Shown: positions 1-11,676 of the stretch, piece by piece | Layout: each line of letters opens with the position of its first letter | Numbering within the stretch: position 1 is the first letter of the stretch | Source of the DNA: Pseudevernia furfuracea | Lineage: Eukaryota > Ascomycota > Lecanoromycetes > Lecanorales > Parmeliaceae | NCBI GenBank assembly: GCA_022315425.1 | Contig: JAIUPT010000038.1 | Span: forward strand, 1,488,001 to 1,552,000 | Length of the DNA stretch: 64,000 bases | Reading direction: 5' to 3' | Notes under the pieces: model-generated | The model's database searches: none | Told to the model about the DNA's origin: nothing | Seen by the model: the letters and a program-made list of their open reading frames with translations, nothing else | Position numbers and translations under genes: made by a program

Positions 1-1161
1 TGACCTTCCATTTTCTCCCTATCGCGAAAGCTAGAATGGTTGAAGCATTACGTGTGAGGTAATATTTCCCACCCGCTTTACATGTTTTAGACCATGGCTC
101 TTTCTCCTAGCAACGATGTAAGCGAATTGGCCATTGGCTTAACGTTTCGTTGCATTTACTTGTAGACAGTTGAATCCTGCCTTGTCAAGTCTTTGCTTGA
201 GGAGATTGACGGCGTGGAAAGCTAGAAAGCGTCAAAGGTTTCGAATGGATGCCATGAGAATGCGCTCTCACGGGTGGGCGAAGCATTGATGAACGAGAGA
301 AGCTCATGACCAGCACTCGCAGAGGATTCCATTGTGTTGGGGCTGTAGCAGCGGGAGATGGAGGATATAGGTATATACGGCACCAATCGCTCTGGAGAGA
401 GGTGCGTCGTTGCAGCACGAGAAGGTAAACAGTGTAAGGATGCGCGTGATATCAGTTTAGACTGCCAGGTAGACTTCCCCGACTTTCCGACGAGTAGTCA
501 ACAGTTCACCACCAACCATTAGGAGGCTCAAAGGTAAGCTTCAAACGCCTTCAAAACGACGCAGCGCTAAAGGGCGATCCTGACCAAACCGTATTGGGAT
601 TGTTTTGACTTGGTCGAGAAATGCGCGTAGGTATCTTGACACCTGCCTGCTGACCGTGATACTGATCTAACACCAAAGGGCAGGTCTAACACACTCGGTT
701 GAAAGGTTGAAAGGTTGAAAGGCGTAAATGTTTGTTTTGTTCTCAACTTGTTCGGAGTGGATGTGATTATATTAGTGTATCGTTTGCCAAGCACCGAGCG
801 CGCTAATGCGGAACTCCCTGAGTCCCTTCACTTTTAAAGTAGCTTCTGATTGGTAACTTTTGATGAACAACCTCATCGACACAATCACCAATCTCTACGA
901 CGAGCACTCGCTGCATACCATAAGACGATCGAAACAGTGCGGAGAGAACTGCTGTCAGCTTGGTACCGAAGTGTGAATCGCAATAGGGAGATTTGCTCGA
1001 GGACGACCTCTGGCGGGCATAGGGGCTGTTTCTTTGCTACACCTTCAGATTTCTAAACTCACAATCGACCTCCTCGACACAATTTTACACTCCAGAACGC
1101 CACACATCGTTCGTGTCAGCAACCTAAGATTCATTCCTGCATCACCTCCTCCATCGTCACT
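1..1161. other. Upstream region without a supported gene
   Basis: I see only short ORFs with no recognisable protein similarity here. A short tandem repeat of TTGAAAGG units lies near 695-722. The last 100-200 bases are presumably promoter and 5' leader of the Cdh1 gene that starts at 1162. A gene to the left could end in the first few hundred bases, but nothing in the sequence supports one. Confidence 0.4.
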
Positions 1162-3122
1162 ATGGAAAACTCACATACCCCAACCTTGGTTTCACCAGAT
1201 ATAAGCACACCTCCAGCGGCTATCAAGCGCAATCCCACTAACGGTCACATTACGAACGGAGCTGAAAGAGCAGGATCAGAACCTGTGGACCCCGCTGCCT
1301 TGAGCAAAGCATTGAAAGATATGGAGGACGCGGGACGAGTAAGAGAGAGAACACCGGGCGCCAGTCCGAGTCGGAAAAGGCAGAGGGTATACGGTGACAG
1401 GTCAGTAAAAGTCTCAGCCGTTGAATTTCTCAAGACTTTCCGGGGTTCAGAGCGAAATGTGGTTGCCTGGTTGATCATCTTGAAGTCGGCGTGACCAGAA
1501 TAAGAACAGCCAAGCAAATTGTGCTACAGCTCGGATCGGGATGGAAGTTAACGCAAGTTTGCACTTAGATTTATTCCAAACCGAGAGGGTCAAGATCTTC
1601 AGGCCAGCTTCAGCTTACTACATGACGATGCGTCGCCTGCGACACCATCGAAAGCCAAGAAAAGGACTCCTCACGGAGAGCTCCATTTCCAGAAAAGTGA
1701 GTAAAGCTCTGCAGCACTTTGCAAACACGGAGAAGCGTAATCTAAATTTCTGTAGCTGAGGAAGCAAATCGAACCTTCTCCACTCTTCTCCGATCAGAAT
1801 TGTTCGACACCACCATTCCGCAACCAACACCACCTAGTCTATCACCTGATCTTGCTTCCACCCACTCAACAACTATTAACGATCCATCACGATCAAGAAC
1901 GCCGCCAACAAATATCTCATCCTCCTCACTCCCCACCAGTCTTACTCCTTCGACACCCCACAAAAACCTTTTCACGTATATGTCCCCTCGGCATCATACA
2001 AATATATCCGGGCACCCAACGCCATCACGGACACCACAAAGTCGGCACGGGCCTAATCTCAACGCACGTTCGGATCTTTATAGTCTATCTCCCGTTCGCT
2101 TCGATAGCCAAAGGCTTCTTCTCAGCCCACGAAAAGCGCCCCGAGCAGTCAGCAAGGTCCCATTCAAAGTACTCGATGCGCCAGATCTCGCGGACGATTT
2201 TTATCTGAATCTTGTGGACTGGGGCGGTAGCAACATCCTCGGAGTAGGTTTGGGTTCCTGCGTCTACATGTGGAACTCCACCTCAGGCCGGGTTACCAAA
2301 CTTTGCGAACTCGAAGACGACATCGTCACTTCCGTGTCTTGGATTCAACGTGGCACACATGTCTCAATTGGGACAAACAAAGGGCTAGTGCAGATATGGG
2401 ATGCAGAAAAGCAGCGGCGTCTGCGGACCATGACGGGGCATACAGCTCGTGTGGGCGCCCTAGCTTGGAACGACCACATCTTGACTTCAGGCTCCCGAGA
2501 CCGCCTGATTTTTCATCGCGACGTCAGGCAGCCGGATCAATATCTGCGGAAATTGGTAGGTCATAAGCAAGAAGTTTGCGGCTTACGCTGGAATACCGAG
2601 GACGGCCAATTGGCTTCCGGTGGGAATGACAACAAGTTGATGGTATGGGACAAATTATCGGGAACCCCCTTGTGGAAGTTCAGTGAACATACCGCAGCAG
2701 TAAAGGCCATTGCCTGGTCACCCCACCAACATAACCTTCTTGCCTCTGGTGGTGGTACAGCAGATCGCCGTATCAAGTTCTGGAACACGTCTACTGGAAC
2801 CTGCATACAAGAACTTGACACAGGATCCCAGGTCTGCAACCTCGCCTGGTCGAAAAATAGCAATGAGCTTGTATCCACACACGGTTACAGCCAGAACCAG
2901 ATAGTTGTCTGGAAGTACCCAAGCATGACCCAGGTGGCGAGCCTGACGGGACATACATATCGTGTACTGTACTTGGCGATGAGTCCTGACGGACAGACTG
3001 TTGTGACTGGTGCTGGGGACGAGACCTTGCGGTTTTGGAAGTGTTTCGGGAAGAGGGAGCGAGATGGAGTAGGGGGCGAAGGAGCCGGCGCGAGGATGGA
3101 AAGGTGGAGTGTGATTAGATGA
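1162..3122 (+). CDS. cdh1: Cdh1/fizzy-related WD40 activator of the anaphase-promoting complex
   Basis: Three exons, 1162-1400, 1569-1696 and 1756-3122, give 577 residues. The first splice joins exons to create an APC/C-binding C-box (DRFIPNR) near residue 80. A Ser/Pro-rich linker follows. From about residue 255 (KVLDAPDL, then DDFYLN) there is a seven-bladed WD40 propeller with typical ..SGGNDNKLMVWD.. and ..TGAGDETLRFW.. blades. The last two residues are Ile-Arg, the IR tail that docks on APC/C TPR subunits. C-box, propeller and IR tail together are diagnostic of Cdc20/Cdh1 co-activators. The region before the propeller and its sequence favour Cdh1 (Ste9/Srw1, fizzy-related) over Cdc20. 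The expected role is nuclear, recruiting cyclins and other substrates for ubiquitination in late mitosis and G1. It is convergent with pdx1. Confidence 0.92.
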
Positions 3123-3374
3123 GGAAAAAAGAAGTCAATTGGTTGTGCATCAATACGGAAGTGTTTCATCTAGCCAGGGTTTGCTGACATGTTGGGAGAT
3201 ATAAAGGGCCTGACGAGTGCCATGAGCTTTATTCAGAAAGAGAATTCCGATTGCAAGGCGCTTGGCTTACTGGAGGTCATCATCTACATAGCGAACGGAC
3301 GAAAGGCTATACATGTGTCTTCACAAAGCACAGTAGCTGAGATTTGGAATCGATTATCCAACTGCTTGTTCTGA

Positions 3375-4814
3375 TTATAGTAGTAATCTCCCTGGCTCGA
3401 CTTGCAAGATGGTCTTGACCCTTTCTAAAAACACCCTCGCTCGTTTCTCCTCTCCCTTCATTGCATTAACGCTAAAGAGGTTTGTCGACTCTCCTGTCTT
3501 TGAACCGGCCATTATACCAGGCGGTGGAATTCCGGTGTTTTTGGTCGAAGTTGTTGTAGATGACCTGCCAATTAATATATCATATACGTCTGGTTGCCTT
3601 CGCGGTCCGGCTCTCTCCGTAAAAGGCTTCGTCGGCAACGCCGTGATCTGTGGCGCATACCTGCCTCTCGAGGTCTTTGTGTTGACGTTATTCAGCCCCA
3701 GGACATCATTGAAAAGCTCGTCAGCTGTTGGTTTCGTAGCTGCAGGGCGCGGTAGTTGGTCATTGGCAAGCTCTGTAGCGCGCGCGATGAAGGTTGAGAG
3801 GGGGAGGGTAATACCCAGAGTCGCTTGGATTTGTCTTTGGACTGAGATCACTGATGATAGGGAAATAGGGATAGCAACTTCTGACTCTGTCGGTTCGAGT
3901 TCAGGCTCAGGTGCTTTTTGTGCTTGAGCTTTGCTTCGTTGAGCTGGAGCCATTGCTTTGGATGGAGCGGGCTTGACGTTGCTGAAATCTAGGTGTCCAA
4001 GTTTGGTGATCCGCGTAGATTGCTCGGAGGAGTATGCCGGTGATATTCTGCCGAGATATCCTAGAACGTCTCCTTTTAGTAATCGCCCTTTGGGTCCACT
4101 AGCTGGAATTTCATCTGCCTCGGAGCCAGATAAACCATTCTCGTGGAGTAATTGAGCAATAGATGGGTACAGAGGATAACGTTGTTTTTGAGGTTTGCCC
4201 GAGGAGGTAGAGGACATAGGAGGTTCCGAGGTTTTAGTAGAAGGAGAATTTTCGGTTTTCGACGAAGGTGGTGTCTGGGCTTGGGATTCTGACGACTTCG
4301 ATGCATCAATGCCAGATTTAAGTTCTTTTTGCGGCGAGGGTGTCGGAGCGGACTCTTCGGCTGGAAGAGTCAATGTGCTCAGGTCGTCGTCGATTTCAGC
4401 TAACATAGCTATCCGAGTGCCGACCTTTACGCCCTTCGATCCAGCTTCTTGCTGACACCCAATTAGTGTCAGTATTCGCTGTAGTTGTGATGTAGCAGCA
4501 GTGACATGGGACAAGTACCGTTATTTTTGCCATTTTACCATCGTCTTGTGCTTCCACGTCCATTTGGGCTTTGTCGGTCTCTATTTCTAGGAGGACGTCA
4601 CCAGTAGAGAAAGATTCTCCTACAAGATCAGGTATCAGAACAACGCGTAGACTGGATCTACGGCTCCCAAAGACTGCTGACCCTCTCTAACCTTCCAGCT
4701 TGCAATGTTTCCCTCGGTCATTGTAGGTGACATTGCCGGCATTGTAAAGTTTTGGACGGCCAGAATCCTCGAGTAGCTTCGGAACCCTACCAAACTATTC
4801 AGCAAGAGCGTCAT
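3375..4814 (-). CDS. pdx1: Pyruvate dehydrogenase complex E3-binding protein (protein X)
   Basis: Exons 4814-4682, 4619-4519 and 4451-3375 (reverse strand) give 436 residues. After a short mitochondrial targeting stretch ([16 protein letters not shown]) comes a lipoyl domain ([19 protein letters not shown]) with the lipoylated lysine in [11 protein letters not shown] Ser/Pro-rich linker and a peripheral-subunit-binding domain follow, around [15 protein letters not shown] and [16 protein letters not shown]. The C-terminal part is not a full E2 acyltransferase domain: I see no HxxxDG catalytic motif. This marks it as the E3-binding protein that anchors dihydrolipoamide dehydrogenase to the E2 core in the mitochondrial matrix, not as E2 itself. 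Both introns have clear GT-AG borders and restore the lipoyl fold. It shares a 384-bp upstream region with the divergent gene at 5199. Confidence 0.88.
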
Positions 4815-5198
4815 GATGCTAGGTAGCCAACGCGCTTTCGGATTTTACGACAGACCTCTGTAGGAAGCATGACTGCGTGATGGTCGGCTCGAGCTTCGAG
4901 CGAATCTTCTAGTTACTGTGCATAGAGATGCCATGATTGTCCAAGACCAACTAAAGAAGAAAATTCTCTGTGGTCACGAAATATAATTGTAGTGGAATGT
5001 TGCGGGAACGGAGAGATGTTGAGTTGGGAAGCGGCCGAAGCTAAGAATACAAAATTCGCCGACGTCGCATTCTTGAAGGTCATCATCGACGCAAGATAGA
5101 ACAGTTCTTTGCTGAGAGCATACATGTGCTCCTGATCAGAGCTGCAGGACAGGCTCAATATTTGGCGTTGCCTAGAGCTTGAAGCCGCCACTGACTCA
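4815..5198. promoter_or_regulatory. Shared divergent upstream region of pdx1 and the Mrx15-like gene
   Basis: The two start codons lie at 4814 (reverse) and 5199 (forward), so these 384 bases must hold both promoters. Both products are predicted to be mitochondrial, which would fit coordinate expression, but I see no named binding site. An ORF on the reverse strand here overlaps the 5199 gene and has no protein-like features. Confidence 0.5.
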
Positions 5199-6198
5199 AT
5201 GAGTCTGCGATTACCGGCTACACTGCAATCATGGCAGGCAAGCTTCAAGGCTCGTTCAGTCGCTCCACCGTTCACTTGGGGCCTTGAAAGGCGTGACCGG
5301 CTGCTTGCTTCTTATCAAACATCCGAATTCTCTAACAGCGCTCAAAATCTAGCTCAAAGAAGAGCTGAAACCCCACAAACGCCCAAAAGAGCAACCCCAA
5401 AGGCCAGCCAGACCCTCATCTCTCGACCTCGAAAGCCTGCAGCGTACGAACCTCTTATTGACAAGTTGGCCCTTCGCACCTCTCCGACTCTATTATACCG
5501 GGCTTCATCCTACTCAAACTATCTTTTCGGATGTTATGCCGTTGGAGGCGGTCTTCTTGCCGCTGCATGGCTCAATTTTGGAACTCAATTCTACGTTCAG
5601 CCGGGAGGTGTGCCACAGTGGGTGCCTGTCTTCACAAGTATCGGTAGCTTCATGCTCGCCTGTTCAGGGTTCTGGATGTTTCTCAAGGTGAGAAGGATTG
5701 CAAGCCAGGGCGTCCCTGCTGTAAGATTGACCTAGACGTTAGCCACAGAACATGGTCAGGGCCATTAGCTGTCTTCCTTCTTCAGCAAAGTCAGGACCAG
5801 GGTCTAGGTCTATGCTTCTGCAAATTGAACGAACCCCGATACTACCGTTCAAGCAACCGAAGCTTGTCACAGTACCTGCGGGCGATGTGACGATATCTTC
5901 GCACATATTCAATAACGATGCAGAGCAGAAATTGGAGGCAACGATTGCTGAAATTGCTCGGCGGGAAGAGCGACTACATGCGTTCGCAAAGACTAACCTT
6001 CTCACGCTGCCCTTCAGACAGGCAGGATACTGGATGTGGAGAGGTTTCATGGGCATCAGAAGGGCATTCACCACCGATGGTTTTTATCACCTTCATGTTA
6101 GAGGATACAATCGGGCTTGGAAAATGGACAAGGATCCAGCCTGGGCCTTGGATGATGGCAAAACACTCGATAGATTGGTGAAAATCAAGCTTGTATGA
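5199..6198 (+). CDS. Putative mitochondrial inner-membrane protein, Mrx15/TMEM223-like
   Basis: Exons 5199-5687 and 5749-6198 encode 312 residues; the 61-nt intron has clean GT-AG ends and splicing keeps frame (..FLK/NMVRAIS..). The N-terminus is rich in Arg, Ser and Ala with few acidic residues, as in mitochondrial presequences. Two hydrophobic segments follow, around YLFGCYAVGGGLLAAAW and VFTSIGSFMLACSGFWMF, close together as in a helical hairpin. A soluble C-terminal domain of about 150 residues follows. Hairpin plus C-terminal domain resembles fungal Mrx15 (TMEM223 family), a receptor that tethers mitochondrial ribosomes to the inner membrane. The assignment is from memory of the family layout; a generic conserved membrane protein is the alternative. 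Confidence 0.6.
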
Positions 6199-7057
6199 GA
6201 CCTCCTAAGTTGGGAAGCCATTCTTCATGGCAAATACCCAAGGGGAGGGGTCAGCGGCAACGGTACTATGGGAGTGGCCGCTGAGGCACGCATTGAGCAA
6301 TCTTCTCCTGGGCCACTGTTCTGGCTTGGAAGTGACGGAGTTCCCAGAAATTTGATGAGAATAGAAGGGGGTCTAGTGATCGCTCACGTACCAATCTAAG
6401 ACGAGAGACTTAGTCAGCAGCAACCTTGACATACCTAGAATCCGGGTGACAGGTCTGGACAGGCTCTGGATTGGAGAATTAAGCTGGCAGGGGTAGTGCC
6501 ACATCTTTGAGTAAAAATTTCATTTCGTGCTTCATGTTGTCTTCCAAGATGCCGAACACCATTTAGAGTACAGGTAATATTCCGAAGCCTGTTCAAAATG
6601 ATGGTGTAATTATGTGTCCATTCTGACAGCATTCTTAGAGGATCGAAACAGAAACGGGCTAGCAACATCCATCTTTTTGGTGGCTCATTCTGACTATCTG
6701 TATGATCTGCTGTCCTCTTGCAATAAAAATTTTTGATCCAGCGAAGATAAAGCTATGCCCTCAGGGTCGAGCCTGGTCCGCTGAAAATTTCCATCTGGAT
6801 AGTACACAAAGGGGATGGAAGTGACGTTACAATCGGCGCCAGGTCGACTTGGTATACTGTGCCTCCTCGCGCGTAGCTAGAACCATAATCCACCCCGACT
6901 GTACATCATCAACTATGATACATCTCTCAAACCATCCGGGCCTTATCCACACAACCTGACCATCATCCGCGTTTGAGCCAATGCTACCCTGAGCACTGCG
7001 AAGGTCATGAATAACTGAGAATGTTGAGCCAAGAAACCATAGACATCGCCGACAAAA
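6199..7057. other. Convergent 3' intergenic region
   Basis: This 859-bp gap lies between the 3' ends of the Mrx15-like gene and smc1. I see no ORF with protein-like composition, no repeat and no RNA gene. It presumably carries the two terminators. Confidence 0.4.
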
Positions 7058-10000
7058 TCATTGATACCTGCGCAACTACACAACACAGTGTCAGCACAGA
7101 GGGTTCCACGGTAAATGCAACGGCAGAAGAGAGCTCACATCTAACGTCAACGCCTTGCTCGAATTCGCCCCTTGGTCCCTGTATATCCCTACCAGCGCCT
7201 CACTTCCCTGGAAAAGACCAGTCTTCAAGCTGATTACGATGAATTGCATTCCGGGTCCCGCATGGTCTCTGATGTAATTCGCAATTTTCGCGACGTTGGC
7301 ATTGTCCAGCGCAGCGTCGACTTCATCGAGCACAAAGAATGGAGACGGCTGATAGCTGTGGACTGCAAAGAGCAGGGCAAGAGCAGCCATGGTTTTCTCG
7401 CCCCCGGAAAGATGCTCCATGTCACGAAATCGCTTTAAGGGTGGCATGGCGTGGTATTTGATCCCGTCGAGATAGGGTTCGTCGCCGTCCTCCATGTCTA
7501 GGTATCTATTGATTGTCAGCAAAAAGGTCTATGTAATGGAATGAGCCTGGTATCTCTTACGCTTGACCGCCCATAGGCAGAGAGGTGTCTCTGGTAAGGT
7601 CTTTGTAGATGGGCCCAATTTGTTCGGAGATGTGCGAGAAAGCCTTGCCAAATAGTTCGAATCGCTGCTCTTTTACTGTCTGGAAGTCATCTTTCGCTCT
7701 TTTGGCACGCTTTCGTGCGTCTTCAAAATCCCGGTCTGTAGTTTTCAGTCGATCCTGCACTACCCCTAAGCGTTCGACCGCACGCATATTAGGTGCCATG
7801 CTTTCCAGCTCGGTATTTAGGGTTTTGACGCGGTCTTGCAACTCGGAGTCTAGCTTTTCGTCGTTACTCTGTGCTGGTAATTAGCATTGCAAGAACTTGA
7901 TGCGACTAAGCCCAGGCGAAACATCCATACCTCTCTTAGATCCTCGTCAAGGTCGTCAAAATCAATCTCGATGCCGTAGTCCTGAACCTCAGGTAGAGTG
8001 CTTGCGTCTGGGTCGTCATCTACGTCCATGGCATGAGGATCAGTCTGGAGAACGTCATCAAGAGGTAGTTGGTCGAGGCTTCTTGATTCTTCCTCTAGCG
8101 GAATATCGATGTCCTCGAGTTTGCAACGCCTTAGAAGAGTGTACCTGCTGGAGGCATTGAGCTGTCTATCGGCTTCCAGTCCCGATATGGCTTTCAAAGT
8201 TTCATCGACGTTCTTGCTTCTCTTTTGCACTTCACGACGCTGTTCCGCGACCTTGTCGGCCTTCTGATTGTGCTTGACCTTCTGTTGCTCCAGCTGCTCG
8301 GTCAGTTGGTCTAACTCCACCATCAAACTATCCAACTCATTGTGCGAGAATTCTTTTTCTGCCTCAAGCTCTTTGAGGAGGGCCTCGTCTTGTGCAGCGC
8401 GGTCTTGCGCAACTTTGATACGGCTTTTCGTCTCCTGCAGTTGCTGTTGCTCAAAAGTAATTCGAGTTTCGAGAAGACTTTTCTGTGTACTGAATTCTAG
8501 CTTCTTCTGCGCTCCCGCCTGCTGTAATGAGCCCTGCTGAGCCTCATAGGTACGTATGTTGTTGTACCCAAGCCGTTGACAGAAATCAGCAAATATCTCG
8601 TCCTGTACTTCACTGACAGCATCCTGAAACTCCTTTAGTGTGCTCTCGAGGTCTTGAAGCTCTCGAAGCTTCGCCTCGTACTTGGGCTTGGCTGCTCCTA
8701 GCTCTTGTCGAGCGTGAGCTAGCTCCTTTTGCTTGCTAGTCTGGTTTCGATCGTGTGCCTTCGCTTCGTCTTTAAGATATGTCAGTTTCTGCTCGAGACC
8801 TGTCAGTTCCCCTTGAAGCACTTCCTCCTCGGAAGCACCGCGACGCGATTCCGGAAGTGCTGCCAACTCCGAAAATAGCTTTTCTTGCAGCTTCTTAAGG
8901 TTTTCCACCTCCGTGTCTTCCCATCGCCGTGAGTCCTGCTTGCCACCTTGACCTCCAGTCATGTTGCCGCCCTTGTGTATGATTGAACCATCCAGAGTGA
9001 CCGCCTTGACATCATTGCGTTTCTCCCAGCAAATAGTCTTGGCTATGGCGAGATCATCACAAACGACAGCATTGCCGCAGACGTATGAGAATGCACGTTC
9101 TAGAGATCTCTCATAATTGATTGTGTCCAGAGCCATTCGACAGCCCCGATGTTGACCTTTAAGATTGGAATTCAAGGCAGTGAACTGGATAGTGTCCAGA
9201 GGTATGAATGTTGCTTGACCCCGACGCTGTTCTCGCAGATACTGAATGCATTCAATTGCCGTTTTCTCGTTCTCGACAATCACGGCATCAAAATTGCGAC
9301 CGAGGACTGTACTGACTGCCGTTTGGTATCTCTTTTCGACGGGCTTGCACAGTTCACTTACTCGGCCCTTGACACCTGGAAAAATACGCCTCATGTCGAC
9401 TATCGTAGCCTTTAGACGGAGGTCCTTCTCGTTCTGCTTCCTGCCGTCTTCGGCGTCCAGAAGCTTGGTCAACACCTCTTGAAGCTTCTCATCTTTCTCC
9501 GTCCTCAATTGCGCGAGACGAAGTCGTTCAGAAGTGTGTTCATTGAACGTCTTCTTCTTGCCATTGATCTCCTTGGTAGTCTGTTTGATCTGATTGTTGA
9601 CGCTATCCTTGCGCTCGCCGATTTCTGCCAGCTCCTCACCTAGCTTCTGAGCCTGCCAATCCACAGTGTCTACTTTGCTTTTCAAGCTCCTGACTGTCTC
9701 ATCATCGGCCTTCTGCTGACGACCAAGACTGTCGACTTTGACTTGGTCAGTCGAAGTTTTTTTGTTGACTTCCTCTTCCAACTTGTTATAGCGCTGCAAA
9801 TCTGCTGTGCTCAGTTCACGACCCTCTTGTTCAGCCTGTTTTCTGAAGTCGCTCTCCCATTGAGCTTGTGCTTTTTCTACAACCTTCAGGTCCTTGGTCG
9901 ACTGCTTTACGCTGTTGGAGTGAAAACCAAGTTCCTTCGAGAGCTCCGTAATTCGACTGGTTTTCATGGTGAGATTTTTGTTCGTAATACCGATTTTCTC

Positions 10001-11130
10001 AGCAATTGGCACAAGACCGTTCTCCTTGGCCTCGATGTCTTTTTCCTTCTGTTTGATGGTCTTCTCAATCTTGGAGACATCCCGGCCAACTTTAGCCTGT
10101 TCTTTTTTGGCTTCCTCCAAAGCCCTATCGTACTTCTCGATTCCACGTCGCTGCTCCTTGAGCTCTTCCTGATGCTTTTGAATTTCCGCACCGGAATCCT
10201 CAATAACCCTTTGGAAATGGTATAGTTTCCAAAGTATGTGGGTTACAATAGCCTGGTCCCTCTCATCGGCCTTCTTGTTGTAATTATCGGCCTCGTTCTT
10301 CTGGTCTGTGTACTGCTTTATCTCTGAATTGATACCTCTTCGTCGATGCAGAGTAAAATTTTGATTCTCCAAAGCCTCTTCCTGAGCTTCTTTCAATCTC
10401 TCGTAGTCCGCTTTGTACTCGAGACTGCCAGAAATTTGTTCGATAAGGCGCGTCAGATCTCGAGGTGACTGAGATGCAATAGCTTCCACGTCACCTTGGA
10501 AAACCAGGAAATTTCGAGCTTTGATTAATATGTTCTCCGACTCCAAAGCTTCGTTATATTGCTGCGCAGATGTCACGCGGTTGTTGATGCGATATTCGCT
10601 GACGCCTTGATCTGTGATTGTACGCTTCCAAAGCTGCTCGTCGCCAGCATCATCCTCGTAGACCGCCATTACCCAAGCGCTCTTGGGATCATGACGGTTC
10701 TGCGTGCCATTTTGGCTCTCTTCCTGATCCGAGCCTGCATCGCCGTTCGTGTCGCCGTTGATGCCATTGGTCGTTGCTGAGCCGTCCCCATTGATTTTCG
10801 AAGTTCTCAATACTCGACCTCGGAAAACAAGGTCGCGAAGGTGGGCTGAACGTAGATGAGATGATTTGATGCCGAGCACGAAAGAAATGGCATCCATTCT
10901 AGCCGAACTTAGATTAGGAGAATTCCGTGGCGTTTGTAGGGCCACTTACGAATTCGATTTCCCAGAGCCATTGGGGCCGATAATGGAGGTGAAGTAGGAG
11001 TCTCCAAGGAGGAGGATATGGTGGCCCTTGTAAGACTTGAAATCTGTCAAGACATCAGCGCAATGCACCACTATCTCTTGGGTGCGTGCGAAACGGTACT
11101 GTAAAGCTCGAGACGGATGAGCTTCCCCAT
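7058..11130 (-). CDS. smc1: Cohesin subunit Smc1
   Basis: Six exons on the reverse strand, 11130-11100, 11043-10950, 10898-7931, 7868-7561, 7505-7139 and 7075-7058, give 1261 residues, the usual size of Smc1. The N-terminal ATPase half has Walker A GPNGSGKSN split by the second intron (..SNSMDAISFVLG). Long coiled coils flank a central hinge (..RIFPGVKGRVSELCKPVEKRYQTAV..). The C-terminal half carries the ABC signature LSGGEK, Walker B FFVLDEVDAALD and ends LTLDLRRYQ. Sequence details (NFKSYKGHH, YRDQ near the end) fit Smc1 and not Smc3 or condensin Smc2/4. It acts in the cohesin ring with Smc3 and Scc1 in sister-chromatid cohesion. The last exon is only 18 nt including the stop. The upstream region has MluI-box sequences. 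Confidence 0.95.
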
Positions 11131-11676
11131 TTTGACAGTGAGACTCAAATACCAGTATCTTGGAAGGAGGCGTTGACGATTAAATTATTGTTCAGAAGAC
11201 AGAGGAAGTGGCTGCATTATGCCAACGATCACAACTCAATGAAGCAGGATTTTCCGTAATGTCTTCGAGAACTCGAGACTGCGTCGTGTGAGAGGGCTCG
11301 CGGCTCGAAGTAATGGGGCACGCGTGACGCGCTCTAGTGCCGATAGAGTAGCGGTTAAATATCGGTTGCTATTGAAACAGACCAATCAGGTCTTCTCAAT
11401 TTGCCAGGAGGAAAATCGAGAGGACTGCGAAGAGCGACAGCTTGACAAACTCCATTCCCCCCGTCACCTACCGCGACGGAAAGTCTAGATGGTGGGGTGC
11501 AGATGCCAGTCTTAAAAGGCATCACCCCTCATAAACACACGCATCTTCTACCTGCTGTAAGCATGCATATCCTTCCCCATCCCATTCCATCTCTTCCCTT
11601 CCCTCTGGTGCCTCTACGTCGCTTCTTCACCATCGCATTTCCTAAGACAGTACTATAGTCACATTCAAGAGCTGAC
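11131..11676. promoter_or_regulatory. Divergent promoter smc1/gpc1 with MCB-like boxes
   Basis: Start codons at 11130 (reverse) and 11677 (forward) bound this region. It contains a perfect MluI cell-cycle box ACGCGT at 11320-11325, followed directly by GACGCG at 11326-11331. In yeasts, MBF binds ACGCGT upstream of G1/S genes, and cohesin genes are among its targets. Regulation of smc1 by MBF here is an inference from position. A C/T-rich stretch at about 11555-11640 lies just upstream of gpc1, typical of fungal 5' leaders. Confidence 0.5.

Noticed and set aside
3409..3927. 172-codon forward ORF
   Set aside because: It is the antisense shadow of the pdx1 C-terminal exon, which has clear domain similarity on the other strand.
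9743..10225. 160-codon hydrophobic ORF on the forward strand
   Set aside because: It is antisense to the coiled-coil coding part of smc1; Lys/Glu/Leu-rich coiled coils often give open hydrophobic antisense frames.
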